Source: Aequorivita sp. H23M31 (GTDB lineage: Bacteria > Bacteroidota > Bacteroidia > Flavobacteriales > Flavobacteriaceae). From it: a DNA stretch of 64,000 nucleotides. This document shows, in pieces, positions 44,654 to 53,721 of the stretch. Every line of letters begins with the position of its first letter. Position 1 is the stretch's first letter. The notes beneath the pieces were generated by a model. It saw nothing but the letters and a program-made list of their open reading frames with translations. It had not been told where the DNA came from and made no database searches. The translations under genes were made by a program, and so were the position numbers. The DNA lies in assembly GCF_004022485.1 (NCBI RefSeq), contig NZ_CP034951.1, positions 2,108,001 through 2,172,000 of the forward strand, given 5' to 3'.

Positions 44654-44680
44654 AAAAAATGGAATCCCTCTTTTTATTTT
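44641..44680 (+). terminator. Intrinsic terminator after T9SS gene 2
   Basis: A perfect 13-bp stem (44641-44653 with 44661-44673, AAAGAGGGATTCC), loop AAAAAAT, then TTATTTT. The loop differs from copy 1 while both arms stay paired. Confidence 0.85.
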
Positions 44681-44882
44681 CAAAATGGGTTCAATTAACC
44701 AAAGATGTTTCGGGAACTAAGCTAATAAGTTTGCAGGGAAGATTAGGACCTTCAGTTTTTACTAAGGTAATAAGGTGTAAATGATAATTATTTCTTGGTA
44801 AAGATATTAGGAGGAGGACAATGTCAGGATTTAACCTCATTAATCAGAGTTTACATCCAACCTTATTATTGAATTGAAAAAC

Positions 44883-45542
44883 TCATCCCAACATAAATTC
44901 CTTTAAATAATAAGGCTCAAAATAAGCGACATTTTCAAAATCGCTATTTTGGTATTTGGTTTCTGCCAAATGTGACATGTCTTTTGCAGAAGGAAATTTA
45001 TCTTTCAGAAATAGGGCATTTGGATGCTTACAAATCGCTTCAAACTTATTGGAACCATCGCCCAAGAAAACGGTTTTTTTCTGTTCTAGATATTCCAGAA
45101 ATGAATTTTCATTTAGTATCTCTGCTTTTGTTTCGCGAAGTGGTTTCTTTTCTGAATCGAAAACTGCGGAATATACTTCCATACGACGGGCATCAAGCAA
45201 GGGGAGGATATAGCAATCCTTATCCTGCACTTGCCGCGCCAATACTTCCAAAGTAAAGGTAGATATCAATGGTAGGTCCAAGGCAAAACAGAGCCCTTTA
45301 GCGGCTGAAACACCAATACGTAGTCCAGTATAGGAACCTGGTCCTTTGCTTACGGCAATGGCCTCCAATTTACTCTTGTCAAGTTGGGCTTCAATTAAAA
45401 CTTCTTCAATAAACACATGAAGCTTTTCCGAATGGGAATATTTTTGATTGTTCTCTTCCCTCGCGGCCACAACTTTTCCGTCGATTGAAAGTGCCACAGA
45501 GCAATTGGTAGTTGCAGTTTCCAAACACAATATTGCAGCCAT
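44883..45542 (-). CDS. tsaB: TsaB, tRNA threonylcarbamoyladenosine (t6A) biosynthesis protein
   Basis: A 219-residue member of the ASKHA fold family: ILCLETATTNCSVALSIDGK (phosphate-1-like strand pair), then NQKYSHSEKLHVFIEEVL and the signature VSKGPGSYTGLRIGVSAAKGL. TsaB is the non-catalytic partner of TsaD in making t6A37 on ANN-reading tRNAs, normally essential. Its start lies 11 bp after the end of the efflux adaptor gene, so it may be read from that transcript. The last 12 codons are repeated at 38154-38191. Confidence 0.93.
   Translation of the reverse strand: MAAILCLETATTNCSVALSIDGKVVAAREENNQKYSHSEKLHVFIEEVLIEAQLDKSKLEAIAVSKGPGSYTGLRIGVSAAKGLCFALDLPLISTFTLEVLARQVQDKDCYILPLLDARRMEVYSAVFDSEKKPLRETKAEILNENSFLEYLEQKKTVFLGDGSNKFEAICKHPNALFLKDKFPSAKDMSHLAETKYQNSDFENVAYFEPYYLKEFMLG
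44885..44921. repeat. Right copy of the ~37-bp direct repeat (within the tsaB 3' end)
   Basis: This stretch encodes the last residues of TsaB (PYYLKEFMLG) on minus and matches 38154-38191 in the same orientation. With that left copy it frames a 6.7-kb segment containing only the two T9SS genes. Confidence 0.65.
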
Positions 45543-45552
45543 ATCCGCTATT

Positions 45553-46821
45553 TTAATCTTCCTTTTTGTTGGTAATACTTACTTTATCCCCAGACTTCAA
45601 CAATTTTGTAACCGTATTATACGGGCCTGTTATTACTGTTTCACCCTCCTTCAGCCCAGAAGTAATTTCAATATTGGTATCGTCTTGGATTCCAGTAGTA
45701 ACAACTCTCAATTTTGCCTCTTCTCCTTGCTTGACATAGACCGCTTCGAATTTTTCTGCAGTAGCCAAGTTGGTTCTAGGTGTTCCTATATTTCTGGAAC
45801 TGGTAGTATCGGTTTTGATGACGATGGAACTGATGGGTACGCCTATAACATTCTTCTTTTTGTTGGTGATAATATCTACGGTTGCAGTCATTCCTGGCCT
45901 AAACGGGGAATAACTCTCGGGTTTTCCTTCGGTTAGATCTTTGTAGGAATTGGGAAGTATGCGAACCTTTACTTTAAAATTTGTAACCTGATCCGCACTC
46001 AAAGCGCTTTCGGCACTATTGGCAATTTCAGTAACAACACCTTTAAATTCACGTTTAAGATAGGCATCTACTTCAACTTTGGTAGAATCGCCCACAGAAA
46101 CCTTAACAATATCGTTTTCATTTACATCTACCACCACTTCCATATTCTGCAGATTTGCAACCCGAACAATCTCGGTACCTGCCATTTGAGCCGTTCCCAC
46201 CACGCGTTCGCCAAGTTCCACAGAAAGTTTGGAGATCGTACCTGCCATAGGTGAGTAAATAGTGGTTCTGGAAAGGTTATCAACCGATTGCTTCACGTTG
46301 GCTGCCGCACTTTGTACGCTGTAGTATGCTGCCTTTTTACTGGCTTTCGCCATATCATAATCAGCAACAGATTTATCCCATTCCGATTTTGAAATTACGC
46401 CCTTCTCAAAAAGTGTCTTATTCCGGTTATAATTGAGTTCCGCATTTTTTTCGCTCGCCTCGGCTTGGGCCAATTGCGCTCTAACATTTTGAAGTCCTGC
46501 TTGCGATTGACTAACGGCAGCTTGGATAAGATCGGGATTGATTTTAACCAAAAGGTCTCCTTTTTCTACAACCTGTCCTTCTTTTAAAGGAAGTTCGATA
46601 ATCTCTCCTGATACTTCGGAAGAAAGTGCCAGTTCAGTTTCCGGCTGAATCTTTCCGGTAGCAGCCACCGTTTGGGTTATATTGATAGGCTCAATTTGAA
46701 CAACTTCTACTTCCCTAGAATTTCCCGATTTCCCGTACCATCCAGCATTTTTACCAACGACGAGCAGCACTATCAAAAGGACGATAGCAGCGCAAATCCA
46801 TAAAAGTGTATTTCTCTTCAT
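45553..46821 (-). CDS. Periplasmic adaptor (MacA/HlyD-like) of the efflux system, second copy
   Basis: A 422-residue membrane fusion protein. One N-terminal anchor (LLWICAAIVLLIVLLVVG), then the split biotinyl-lipoyl domain (SSEVSGEIIELPLKEGQVVEKGDLLVKI and SPMAGTISKLSVELGERV), a coiled-coil hairpin between them, and beta-barrel and membrane-proximal domains (GMTATVDIITNKKKNVIGVP). It should bridge the inner-membrane permease and a TolC channel. It lies 2 bp downstream of tolC. A second adaptor sits before tolC, so the operon encodes two, only distantly alike. Confidence 0.9.
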   Translation of the reverse strand: MKRNTLLWICAAIVLLIVLLVVGKNAGWYGKSGNSREVEVVQIEPINITQTVAATGKIQPETELALSSEVSGEIIELPLKEGQVVEKGDLLVKINPDLIQAAVSQSQAGLQNVRAQLAQAEASEKNAELNYNRNKTLFEKGVISKSEWDKSVADYDMAKASKKAAYYSVQSAAANVKQSVDNLSRTTIYSPMAGTISKLSVELGERVVGTAQMAGTEIVRVANLQNMEVVVDVNENDIVKVSVGDSTKVEVDAYLKREFKGVVTEIANSAESALSADQVTNFKVKVRILPNSYKDLTEGKPESYSPFRPGMTATVDIITNKKKNVIGVPISSIVIKTDTTSSRNIGTPRTNLATAEKFEAVYVKQGEEAKLRVVTTGIQDDTNIEITSGLKEGETVITGPYNTVTKLLKSGDKVSITNKKED

Positions 46822-46823
46822 AA

Positions 46824-48155
46824 TTAGAATTTTAATTCGCCTACGGGAACTCCGAAATATAGTTCCAAAACCTTCAATTTGAAAATATACTCAAATTTCG
46901 TTCGGTTTACCTCAATCTTCGCATTGTCGTAACGCAATTTGGATTGACTAAAATCGAATGCAGTGGTAAGTCCTACATCATAACGATCATTTGCATACTG
47001 ATATGCCAGTTCCTGCGATTCTAAGGCAACAACAGCGGCATCGTAAGCCTTTCTTGAACCTTTAACATCCACATACGCCTGATAAACATTTGATTCTAAA
47101 TCGAGTTCTGCCTGCTCGAGAAGATACTCGGAATTTCTAAGATTTATTTTATTCCGTTTCACATTGCTACGAACGGAAAAACCATTGAAGATAGGCACAT
47201 TCACTTGCAGACCATAGCCTATCCCGTCGTTAAGATAAAGCTGTTCGGTAAAGCTACGATCCAAGGGATCGTTATCGGCATAACGGGTGTTATAACCAAA
47301 AAATGCCGAAATAGTAGGATAATAAGAGCCGCGGGCAATCTGCACATCCTTTTCCGCCAATTTTACATTTTCTTCCGCAATTTTTACTTCTGAACGATTT
47401 TCCTTGGCATTGGCAATAATTTCCGAAACATCCTTTTTAGAGAGGTCATCCTCCACTATCATATATTCTTCATAGGCAATATCAAAATTAGAATAATCCT
47501 TAATCAGTAACAGCTGGGCCAAACTTATCAAAGAGATTCTCACCATATTTTCGGCTACGGCTATTTTTTGTTTTTCTCCAGCATCTGTTGCCTGAATTTC
47601 CAATAAATCCCCACGAGGTACGGAACCTGCATCAACCAAATCGCTTGTGCGCTGATATTGTTCTTGGGTCACCTCATTTTGGGAAACAGCAACTTCCAAA
47701 TTGGCTTTATTTAGAAGGACTTGTAAGTAAGAATTTGCCACCGTAAGAGCAATATCATCTTTCATTTTATCCAATCGGTATTGGGCGGCAAGGGCGGAAA
47801 GTTTTGCTCGCTGCAATTGACGAACATTTCGAAGACCATCAAAAAGAGTCAATCCTGCATTAACCGCTCCTGAAGCAGATCCAAAAGTAGTATTTACCAA
47901 TTGATTGGTCGTGGGATCTAGACTTAACCCTGTACTTTTAGAGCCACTGGCATTTGCATTTAGGGTCGGAAGAAAATTTCCGATAGCCTGCAGTTTATCC
48001 ACATCGGCATTTTCCAAATCCAGTTCACTCTGCTTGACAGAAATATTATTTTCAAGTGCGTAGGCGACACATTCCTCAAGAGTCCATTTTTTCGCCTGGG
48101 AATAAAAGACCTGTGCGCTTATCAAAAAAAAGAAAAGTATTGCTGACTTTTTCAT
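46824..48155 (-). CDS. TolC-family outer membrane efflux protein
   Basis: A 443-residue TolC protein: signal peptide KKSAILFFFLISAQVFYSQ, followed by two repeats of helical hairpins (WTLEECVAYALENNISVKQSELDLE begins repeat 1; AKENRSEVKIAEENVKLAEKDVQIARGSYYPTIS begins repeat 2), with GLQVNVPIFNGFSVRSNV marking the second barrel strand pair. It forms the trimeric outer membrane exit duct used by the adjacent adaptor and ABC permeases. The 148-bp gap before it may hold a separate promoter. Confidence 0.93.
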   Translation of the reverse strand: MKKSAILFFFLISAQVFYSQAKKWTLEECVAYALENNISVKQSELDLENADVDKLQAIGNFLPTLNANASGSKSTGLSLDPTTNQLVNTTFGSASGAVNAGLTLFDGLRNVRQLQRAKLSALAAQYRLDKMKDDIALTVANSYLQVLLNKANLEVAVSQNEVTQEQYQRTSDLVDAGSVPRGDLLEIQATDAGEKQKIAVAENMVRISLISLAQLLLIKDYSNFDIAYEEYMIVEDDLSKKDVSEIIANAKENRSEVKIAEENVKLAEKDVQIARGSYYPTISAFFGYNTRYADNDPLDRSFTEQLYLNDGIGYGLQVNVPIFNGFSVRSNVKRNKINLRNSEYLLEQAELDLESNVYQAYVDVKGSRKAYDAAVVALESQELAYQYANDRYDVGLTTAFDFSQSKLRYDNAKIEVNRTKFEYIFKLKVLELYFGVPVGELKF

Positions 48156-48303
48156 ATATCTCTAAGTTATTTAATATGTCCTTTGCAACGTGTTAATGTT
48201 ACAAACCTTATAAAAATTTTTGCGGAATCGTAGTTTTTGGCCAATGTTTTCCCTGGATTGAAATATTGAAATCCAGAGCAGAAGTTAAAATTCCTTTAGC
48301 CAA

Positions 48304-49470
48304 TTAACCTTGCTTGGTTGGCGCAGGCGGCTTAAGCTGGTTCCACACCTTTATTTTATCATCTTTTGAAATACCATTCTTCACCTCAACATTTATTCCA
48401 TCACTTATACCCAATTCCACATCACGACGTTCGAACTTTTGATCTCCAGTCATAACTTCTACAAAGGGTTTTTGGGTTTCTGGATCATATTGTACCAAAG
48501 CCTCCTTGAGGGTTAATACTTCTTCCGCTTTTGCAAGAATAATGGAAGCATTTGCACTAAGTCCGGCACGAATAAAGGTTTTCGACGTATCCGTTTTTTT
48601 CATGGTGCCTTTAATTTCGAACTGGATAGCACTGTTCTCGCTAACTCCTTTTGGAGCAATATAATCAAGCTCCGCTTCAAAACTTCTATCGGGCAGAGCT
48701 CCTACGGTAATTTCCAAAGGCAAACCTTCTTTAATTTTTCCAACTTCACTTTCATCCACCTTTCCCTCAAAAATCATTTTATCCACATCGGCAATAGTTG
48801 CGATGGTTGTTCCGTCATTAAAATTATTTGCTTCTATAACTTGGTTACCGGTTTTTACGGGAACGTCCAATACCATCCCCGAAACCGTAGCGCGAATTTC
48901 GGTATTGGCAGAGGCTCCAAGTCCGCTGGTAGTTCCGGTTTTTATAATATCATAATTTTGATTCGCTGCCCTGAGTGAAACCTCCTCTTGTTTAAGTCGT
49001 TGTTGGGCTTGATCATAGGATAATTGTGCATTATCAAATTCGTTCGCTGAAATTACCCCTTTCTCGAAGAGTTCCTTTTGACGGTTGTATATGTTTTTCT
49101 GATTCTGAAATGCAAGACGAGCAGTTTCTACTTGTGTACGTACACCATTAATATTGCTTTGGGCACTATTTAATGAAGAAACGTTCGGAACCACTTTTAC
49201 TTTGGCAATTAAATCGCCAGCTTCGATAACTTGTCCAGCTTCCACATAAATCTCATCAATTATCCCTGAAATATTTGGTTTGATGAGCACCTCTTCCTTG
49301 GGAACAATACTTCCAGTGGCAACGGTTTTTTTCACAATAGTACCTATACTAGCATTATCTGTAGTATAAACAATAGGATCCTGGATATTTTTTGAATACA
49401 ACCAATACATCGAAACCGTAAAAAGTACCGCTATGGTAACGAGAATAATAATAGTCTTTGTTCTTTTCAT
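48304..49470 (-). CDS. Periplasmic adaptor (MacA-like) of the efflux system, first copy
   Basis: About 388 residues from ATG 49470 (MKRTKTIIILVTIAVLFTVS); an ATG at 49488 is also in frame. An N-terminal membrane anchor, lipoyl half-domains (IKPNISGIIDEIYVEAGQVIEAG and ATVSGMVLDVPVKTGNQVIEA), a hairpin (RQKELFEKGVISANEFDNAQLSY) and a C-terminal barrel (AGLSANASIILAKAEEVLTLKE) are visible. It lies directly downstream of the two permeases, the usual place for MacA in a MacAB-TolC set. Confidence 0.9.
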   Translation of the reverse strand: MKRTKTIIILVTIAVLFTVSMYWLYSKNIQDPIVYTTDNASIGTIVKKTVATGSIVPKEEVLIKPNISGIIDEIYVEAGQVIEAGDLIAKVKVVPNVSSLNSAQSNINGVRTQVETARLAFQNQKNIYNRQKELFEKGVISANEFDNAQLSYDQAQQRLKQEEVSLRAANQNYDIIKTGTTSGLGASANTEIRATVSGMVLDVPVKTGNQVIEANNFNDGTTIATIADVDKMIFEGKVDESEVGKIKEGLPLEITVGALPDRSFEAELDYIAPKGVSENSAIQFEIKGTMKKTDTSKTFIRAGLSANASIILAKAEEVLTLKEALVQYDPETQKPFVEVMTGDQKFERRDVELGISDGINVEVKNGISKDDKIKVWNQLKPPAPTKQG

Positions 49471-49523
49471 TTGTTTATGATATTGCAATTCGACAATTCG
49501 TCTCTATTTTTTCTGAAATTGTT

Positions 49524-50798
49524 TTAATCAGTTCGCAAAGCTTCTACAGGCTTAACTTTTATGGCATTTTGTGCTGGAATAAGGCCCGCCAATAATCCTG
49601 AAACTATTAAGATAACCAAGGCGATAAAAACCACTCCAATGTTTACCGACGGATTTAAAAACATCATATCTGAAGTGTCCATTTGACCCAATTCATAATT
49701 TACAAGGGCTAATACTCCCGTCGCCAAAATTATCCCCGCCATACCGGATACGATGGTCAAAAAAATCGATTCCAATAAAATTTGGGAACGAATACTCCAA
49801 GGTGTGGCTCCCAATGCCCTGCGAACTCCGATTTCCTTGGTACGTTCCTTCACCACGATAAGCATAATATTGCTGATTCCAATTACCCCAGAAATTAAAA
49901 CCAAGATTCCCACAAAAAAAGCCACAAAATTCAAAGCGGTAAACAACCCATTAATCTTATTGTACTCTTGAAATAAATCAAAATTTCCTACGGCACGATC
50001 GTCAGTGGGCGCGATGGAATGTCGTGTCTTTATTACATCGAAAACTTGGGATTTTAATTCGGTAATTGAAAACCCGTCCTTTGCCGTAATTGCCATCCAG
50101 CCAACAATATCCGCCATATTAAAAGCTTGGGAAAAAGCGGTAAAAGGAACATAGATTTCCTTCTGGTTCTCTTCGGCATCTCCTCCACTTTGACCTATCT
50201 TTTTATAGGTGCCGATAACCATAAAATTTACACCGTTAATTTTGATGTAGGATCCGATTACCTCTTCTCCGGGATCGTAAAGTATATTCTGCACGCCACT
50301 TCCAATTATGGCAACCTTTCGCTTTTCCTTTATATCGGAATAATTTACAAAACGACCGGAGGTTATTTCCATTGGCTGTTGTTGTGTTATCTCGGGATAA
50401 TCGCCATAAACATTAAAAGCTCCAGATTGCAGTCCTCTAACTACGTTATTACTGCCTCTAAAGCCGCCCAACTGGTTTCTGGGGGAAACAAAACGGAGTC
50501 CGGGCACTTCTTCCTTAATTGCCTGCACATCGTCCAGTTTAAAGTTGTAACGTCTTCCTTTAGGCAATCCTTTATAAGGTTGGGAAACATTCTGAGCCCA
50601 CATAAACATGGAATTGGTTGCCATTCCGGTAAAAGCCTGTTTTATTCCATTTTCAAGTCCGTTGCCTGCGGCCAATAGGATTACCAGTATAAAAATTCCC
50701 CATAATACACCAAAAGCAGTTAAAACGGTTCTGAACCAATTACTACTTAAGGCCTCAAGTATTTCTGACCAACTATCCCTACTGAACAATTTACTCAT
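49524..50798 (-). CDS. MacB-like ABC transporter permease 2
   Basis: A 424-residue permease from ATG 50798 (MSKLFSRDSWSEILEALSSN); this start overlaps the preceding gene by 8 bp, whereas the upstream in-frame start would overlap by over 80 bp and adds non-family sequence. One N-terminal helix (TVLTAFGVLWGIFILVILLAAG), a large periplasmic MacB domain (NSMFMWAQNVSQPYKG to HSIAPTDDRAVGN), and three C-terminal helices with the coupling motif VKERTKEIGVRRALGATPWSI. It is a paralogue of the next-upstream gene; the two likely form a heterodimer served by the single ATPase. Confidence 0.9.
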   Translation of the reverse strand: MSKLFSRDSWSEILEALSSNWFRTVLTAFGVLWGIFILVILLAAGNGLENGIKQAFTGMATNSMFMWAQNVSQPYKGLPKGRRYNFKLDDVQAIKEEVPGLRFVSPRNQLGGFRGSNNVVRGLQSGAFNVYGDYPEITQQQPMEITSGRFVNYSDIKEKRKVAIIGSGVQNILYDPGEEVIGSYIKINGVNFMVIGTYKKIGQSGGDAEENQKEIYVPFTAFSQAFNMADIVGWMAITAKDGFSITELKSQVFDVIKTRHSIAPTDDRAVGNFDLFQEYNKINGLFTALNFVAFFVGILVLISGVIGISNIMLIVVKERTKEIGVRRALGATPWSIRSQILLESIFLTIVSGMAGIILATGVLALVNYELGQMDTSDMMFLNPSVNIGVVFIALVILIVSGLLAGLIPAQNAIKVKPVEALRTD

Positions 50799-52035
50799 CA
50801 CGCAAAGCTTCAATGGGTTTAATATTGGCTGCTCTATAGGCAGGGAAGAAGCCCGCGACTGCACCAGCAACAATCAAAATAAATACGGTAGTAATGGCCA
50901 CAGAAAAATCTACGGAAGGATTGCTGATAAAATTCGTTTCAATAAGAGGGCCGGCAAGCTGGATTAAAAACAAACTGAACAGCAGGCCAATAAAACCGGC
51001 CATAGCCGTAACAAATATCGATTCATGTAGAATCATTCCGATAATGGACCAAGGTTGGGCACCAATAGCTTTTCGAATACCGATTTCCTTGGTTCGTTCC
51101 TTTACGATAATCAACATTATATTGCTTACTCCCACAACTCCAGCAATAATTGTACATATACCCACTCCCCAAAAGAAAAATCGGATCATTTTGTTCAGAT
51201 CGTAAAAGCGTTTCATATTTTCAAGGGAATTGTTCACATTCACTGCCCTTGAATCGTTTGGAGCAATGCTGTGCGCAGCTTTAATATCCGCTTCCAGTTG
51301 GGCTGAAAAAATTTCGGACGCTGCCAGTGCTTCCTTATATGTTTTATGATCCTTTAATGTGAAAGCCAAGGATCTGAGTTTTTCTCCTGCGTTAAATACT
51401 CTTTGGGCCGTGGAAAGAGGAATGAAAATTCTGGTTTCCTCACGCTCTCCTCCCGGATCGGTATAGACACCGACCACCTTAAATTTTATTCCAGTAATAT
51501 CAACATAATTGCCAATGGCATCCTTTCCTTTAAAGAGGTCCAGATAAACCCGGTTTCCAATAACTGCGATCTTTTCAAAATTTTGGAGATCGCCCTGATT
51601 TATATACCTGCCGGCAACAAGAGTTTCATTTTCCAAGAATTGATAATCTCCGCTTACACCTTCTATCCTATAACTTCCACTTTCGTTGTTATAAGTTGTT
51701 AATGCACCCCAAACACTATAAACTCCAGATTTATATCCTAAGTTTTCCTCATTCTTTTTTACGGTCATTTCGTAATCGCGGTTGTCCATCTCAATTCTCC
51801 TGCCCGGATTTAAACCCTTGTATTCTACAGAGGTGAGTCCCGTCCACACGCTTATTCTGTTGGCGGCATCATTTTGAAATTCTTTGGCAACTCCATTTTG
51901 CATTCCCTGGCCCATTGCCAAAAGAATAACAAGAATAAATATACCAGAAGCAACGGAAAGCCCCGTAAGGAAAGTGCGCAATTTGTTCTTGCGGATCGTA
52001 TCGAATATTTCCTGCCACCGCTCTAGATTAAACAT
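50791..52035 (-). CDS. MacB-like ABC transporter permease 1
   Basis: A 414-residue permease with the same plan as permease 2: helix FLTGLSVASGIFILVILLAMGQ, MacB periplasmic domain (NDAANRISVWTGLTSVEYKG to HSIAPNDSRAVNVN), three C-terminal helices and VKERTKEIGIRKAIGAQPWSI. It overlaps the ATPase gene by 8 bp and permease 2 by 8 bp. The shared HSIAPxDxRAV motif shows that the two permeases arose by duplication. Confidence 0.9.
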   Translation of the reverse strand: MFNLERWQEIFDTIRKNKLRTFLTGLSVASGIFILVILLAMGQGMQNGVAKEFQNDAANRISVWTGLTSVEYKGLNPGRRIEMDNRDYEMTVKKNEENLGYKSGVYSVWGALTTYNNESGSYRIEGVSGDYQFLENETLVAGRYINQGDLQNFEKIAVIGNRVYLDLFKGKDAIGNYVDITGIKFKVVGVYTDPGGEREETRIFIPLSTAQRVFNAGEKLRSLAFTLKDHKTYKEALAASEIFSAQLEADIKAAHSIAPNDSRAVNVNNSLENMKRFYDLNKMIRFFFWGVGICTIIAGVVGVSNIMLIIVKERTKEIGIRKAIGAQPWSIIGMILHESIFVTAMAGFIGLLFSLFLIQLAGPLIETNFISNPSVDFSVAITTVFILIVAGAVAGFFPAYRAANIKPIEALRDE

Positions 52036-52735
52036 TCAATCCTGCTTTTGCACGCACCTGTTGCACGATGGAATCGTCAATGATCAATCCATCTCTAAGG
52101 TTTACGATCCGTTTGGTCATATAAGCAATATCCTCTTCGTGGGTAACGATCAATATTGTTTTCCCTTCATCATTGATCTCTTGGATAAGCTCCATAACCT
52201 CATACGAAGTCTTGGTATCCAACGCTCCAGTAGGTTCGTCTGCCAATAAAACCTTGGGATTACTGGCCAAAGCCCTAGCAATTGCCACTCTTTGTTTCTG
52301 ACCTCCAGAAAGTTCGTTGGGAAGATGGGAAGCCCATTCAGCTAGACCCACTTTTTCCAAATAATGCATTGCTTTTTCCGTCCTTACATTTCGTTTTTCT
52401 CCTTGATAATATAAAGGCAAGGCTACATTTTCAAGAGCGGATTTATAGTTAATCAAATTAAAGGATTGAAAAATAAATCCCAGAAATTTATTTCGATATT
52501 GGGCGGCAACCTTTTCGTTTAGATTGTTAATTAACGTCCCGTCCAAGGTATAGGTGCCTTCATCTGCTTCATCAAGAATACCTAAAATATTGAGCAATGT
52601 AGATTTTCCCGAACCAGAGGAACCCATTATAGCAACCATTTCTCCTTCAGAAACAGTGAAATTTATGCCCTTCAACACATGCAGGGAATTCTTTCCCATG
52701 TGATACGACTTGTGAAGATTTTGAATTTCAATCAT
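52028..52735 (-). CDS. ABC transporter ATP-binding protein (MacB/LolD type)
   Basis: A 235-residue ATPase. Walker A is GSSGSGKST (38-46), Q-loop FIFQSFNLIN, signature NELSGGQKQRVAIARALA, Walker B VLLADEPTGALD, and H-loop IVTHEED. It energises the two permeases downstream. It is the first gene of the minus-strand operon ATPase, permease, permease, adaptor, TolC, adaptor (and possibly tsaB). A small palindrome (52749-52763) just upstream may be an operator. Confidence 0.94.
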   Translation of the reverse strand: MIEIQNLHKSYHMGKNSLHVLKGINFTVSEGEMVAIMGSSGSGKSTLLNILGILDEADEGTYTLDGTLINNLNEKVAAQYRNKFLGFIFQSFNLINYKSALENVALPLYYQGEKRNVRTEKAMHYLEKVGLAEWASHLPNELSGGQKQRVAIARALASNPKVLLADEPTGALDTKTSYEVMELIQEINDEGKTILIVTHEEDIAYMTKRIVNLRDGLIIDDSIVQQVRAKAGLNV

Positions 52736-52748
52736 ATAAGAATTCTTG

Positions 52749-52763
52749 GTTTACAGCGTAAAC
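52749..52763. promoter_or_regulatory. Inverted repeat upstream of the efflux operon
   Basis: GTTTAC-AGC-GTAAAC is a perfect 6-bp inverted repeat with a 3-bp spacer, 14 bp before the start codon of the ATPase gene. It is in a fitting place for a repressor site, but half-sites this short can occur by chance. Confidence 0.3.
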
Positions 52764-52887
52764 GGAGAATGTTCAACTAATTATGCAATTGTCATCAAGA
52801 AATATACTAAGTGATTTTCTCGCTGTTAGTAAGACTAAAACTGAACAGTTTTGTTACAATTGGATTAAAAAAAATTGATAAACAGGA

Positions 52888-53121
52888 TTACAGCTCACCC
52901 TTTTCCCTGGCTTTCTTCCTACTGCGATAGACTGCATAACCAACTCCGCCCACTAAAATATAGGGGAAAATCATTAAATACATAATTCCATTGTTGATAC
53001 CCTTGGCAGCTTCTCCTCCTTCTTCGCTTTCAAGAACGGCACGGCACATGGCACATTGCGCCTCTACAGGAATACAAACAAAGAGGAACAATATGAATAT
53101 GAAGACTATTTTCGTTTTCAT
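52888..53121 (-). CDS. Small membrane protein with CxxC motif near cytochrome oxidase genes
   Basis: A 77-residue protein: signal/helix KIVFIFILFLFVCIPVEA, then directly QCAMCRAVLESEEGG with a CxxC pair, a second helix NGIMYLMIFPYILVGGVGYAVY, and a basic tail (RSRKKAREKG). The CxxC lies on the periplasmic face just after the signal, which suggests metal or thiol chemistry; with SCO, DUF420 and oxidase genes alongside, a role in copper or oxidase assembly is a reasonable guess. No experimental function is known to me. Confidence 0.75.
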   Translation of the reverse strand: MKTKIVFIFILFLFVCIPVEAQCAMCRAVLESEEGGEAAKGINNGIMYLMIFPYILVGGVGYAVYRSRKKAREKGEL

Positions 53122-53189
53122 TTGATTTTAATATAATAATGTCAATTCAAAGTTACTGTTTTACCTAAGTAAGCTTTCAATTTTCCCTC

Positions 53190-53717
53190 TTAATAATAAG
53201 GTGAAATCATTAAATAAACAATAACCCCGCTTACGGCAACATATAACCATAAGGGATATGCATATCGTGCAATCTTACGATGTTTGTAAAATTGACCCGA
53301 AATTGCCCGAATAAAGGTTATCAGAACAAAAGGTATAACCACTATCGAGAGTAAAATATGTGTTATAAGCACAAAATAATAAATATATCTTAGCACTCCC
53401 TCTCCCTCATATAGAGTGGAGTCGGAAGTCATGTGATAGATCATATAAAGCACCAAAAACAAAACTGACAGCCCTATTGCGGTTTTCATCAATAGTTCAT
53501 GGGTTTTTCTGTTTCCCTTTCTAATATGATAAACGGCCGTAACAAGTATAATTGCGGTTATTCCATTTATAGTTGCATAGATTGGCGGCAGGAAACCCAT
53601 CCGCTCCACGCCAGGAATTCTAACGCTAAATAAGACAGCAACCACGAAAGGAATGGCAATGGAGAACACCCAGATTAAAATAGTGTATTTTTTATTTTGT
53701 TGCAAAGCAGCTTTCAT
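53190..53717 (-). CDS. DUF420 membrane protein (oxidase assembly-associated)
   Basis: A 175-residue protein with five membrane helices (TILIWVFSIAIPFVVAVLF; IYATINGITAIILVTAVY; TAIGLSVLFLVLYMIYH; FVLITHILLSIVVIPFVLI; YPLWLYVAVSGVIVYLMI). Conserved His residues at helix ends (VYHIRKG, IYHMTSDS, ITHILLS, YKHRKIARYAYPLWLYV) fit the DUF420 family, which accompanies heme-copper oxidase genes and includes CtaM-like assembly factors. It starts 4 bp after the SCO gene. Confidence 0.85.
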   Translation of the reverse strand: MKAALQQNKKYTILIWVFSIAIPFVVAVLFSVRIPGVERMGFLPPIYATINGITAIILVTAVYHIRKGNRKTHELLMKTAIGLSVLFLVLYMIYHMTSDSTLYEGEGVLRYIYYFVLITHILLSIVVIPFVLITFIRAISGQFYKHRKIARYAYPLWLYVAVSGVIVYLMISPYY

Positions 53718-53721
53718 GGCA

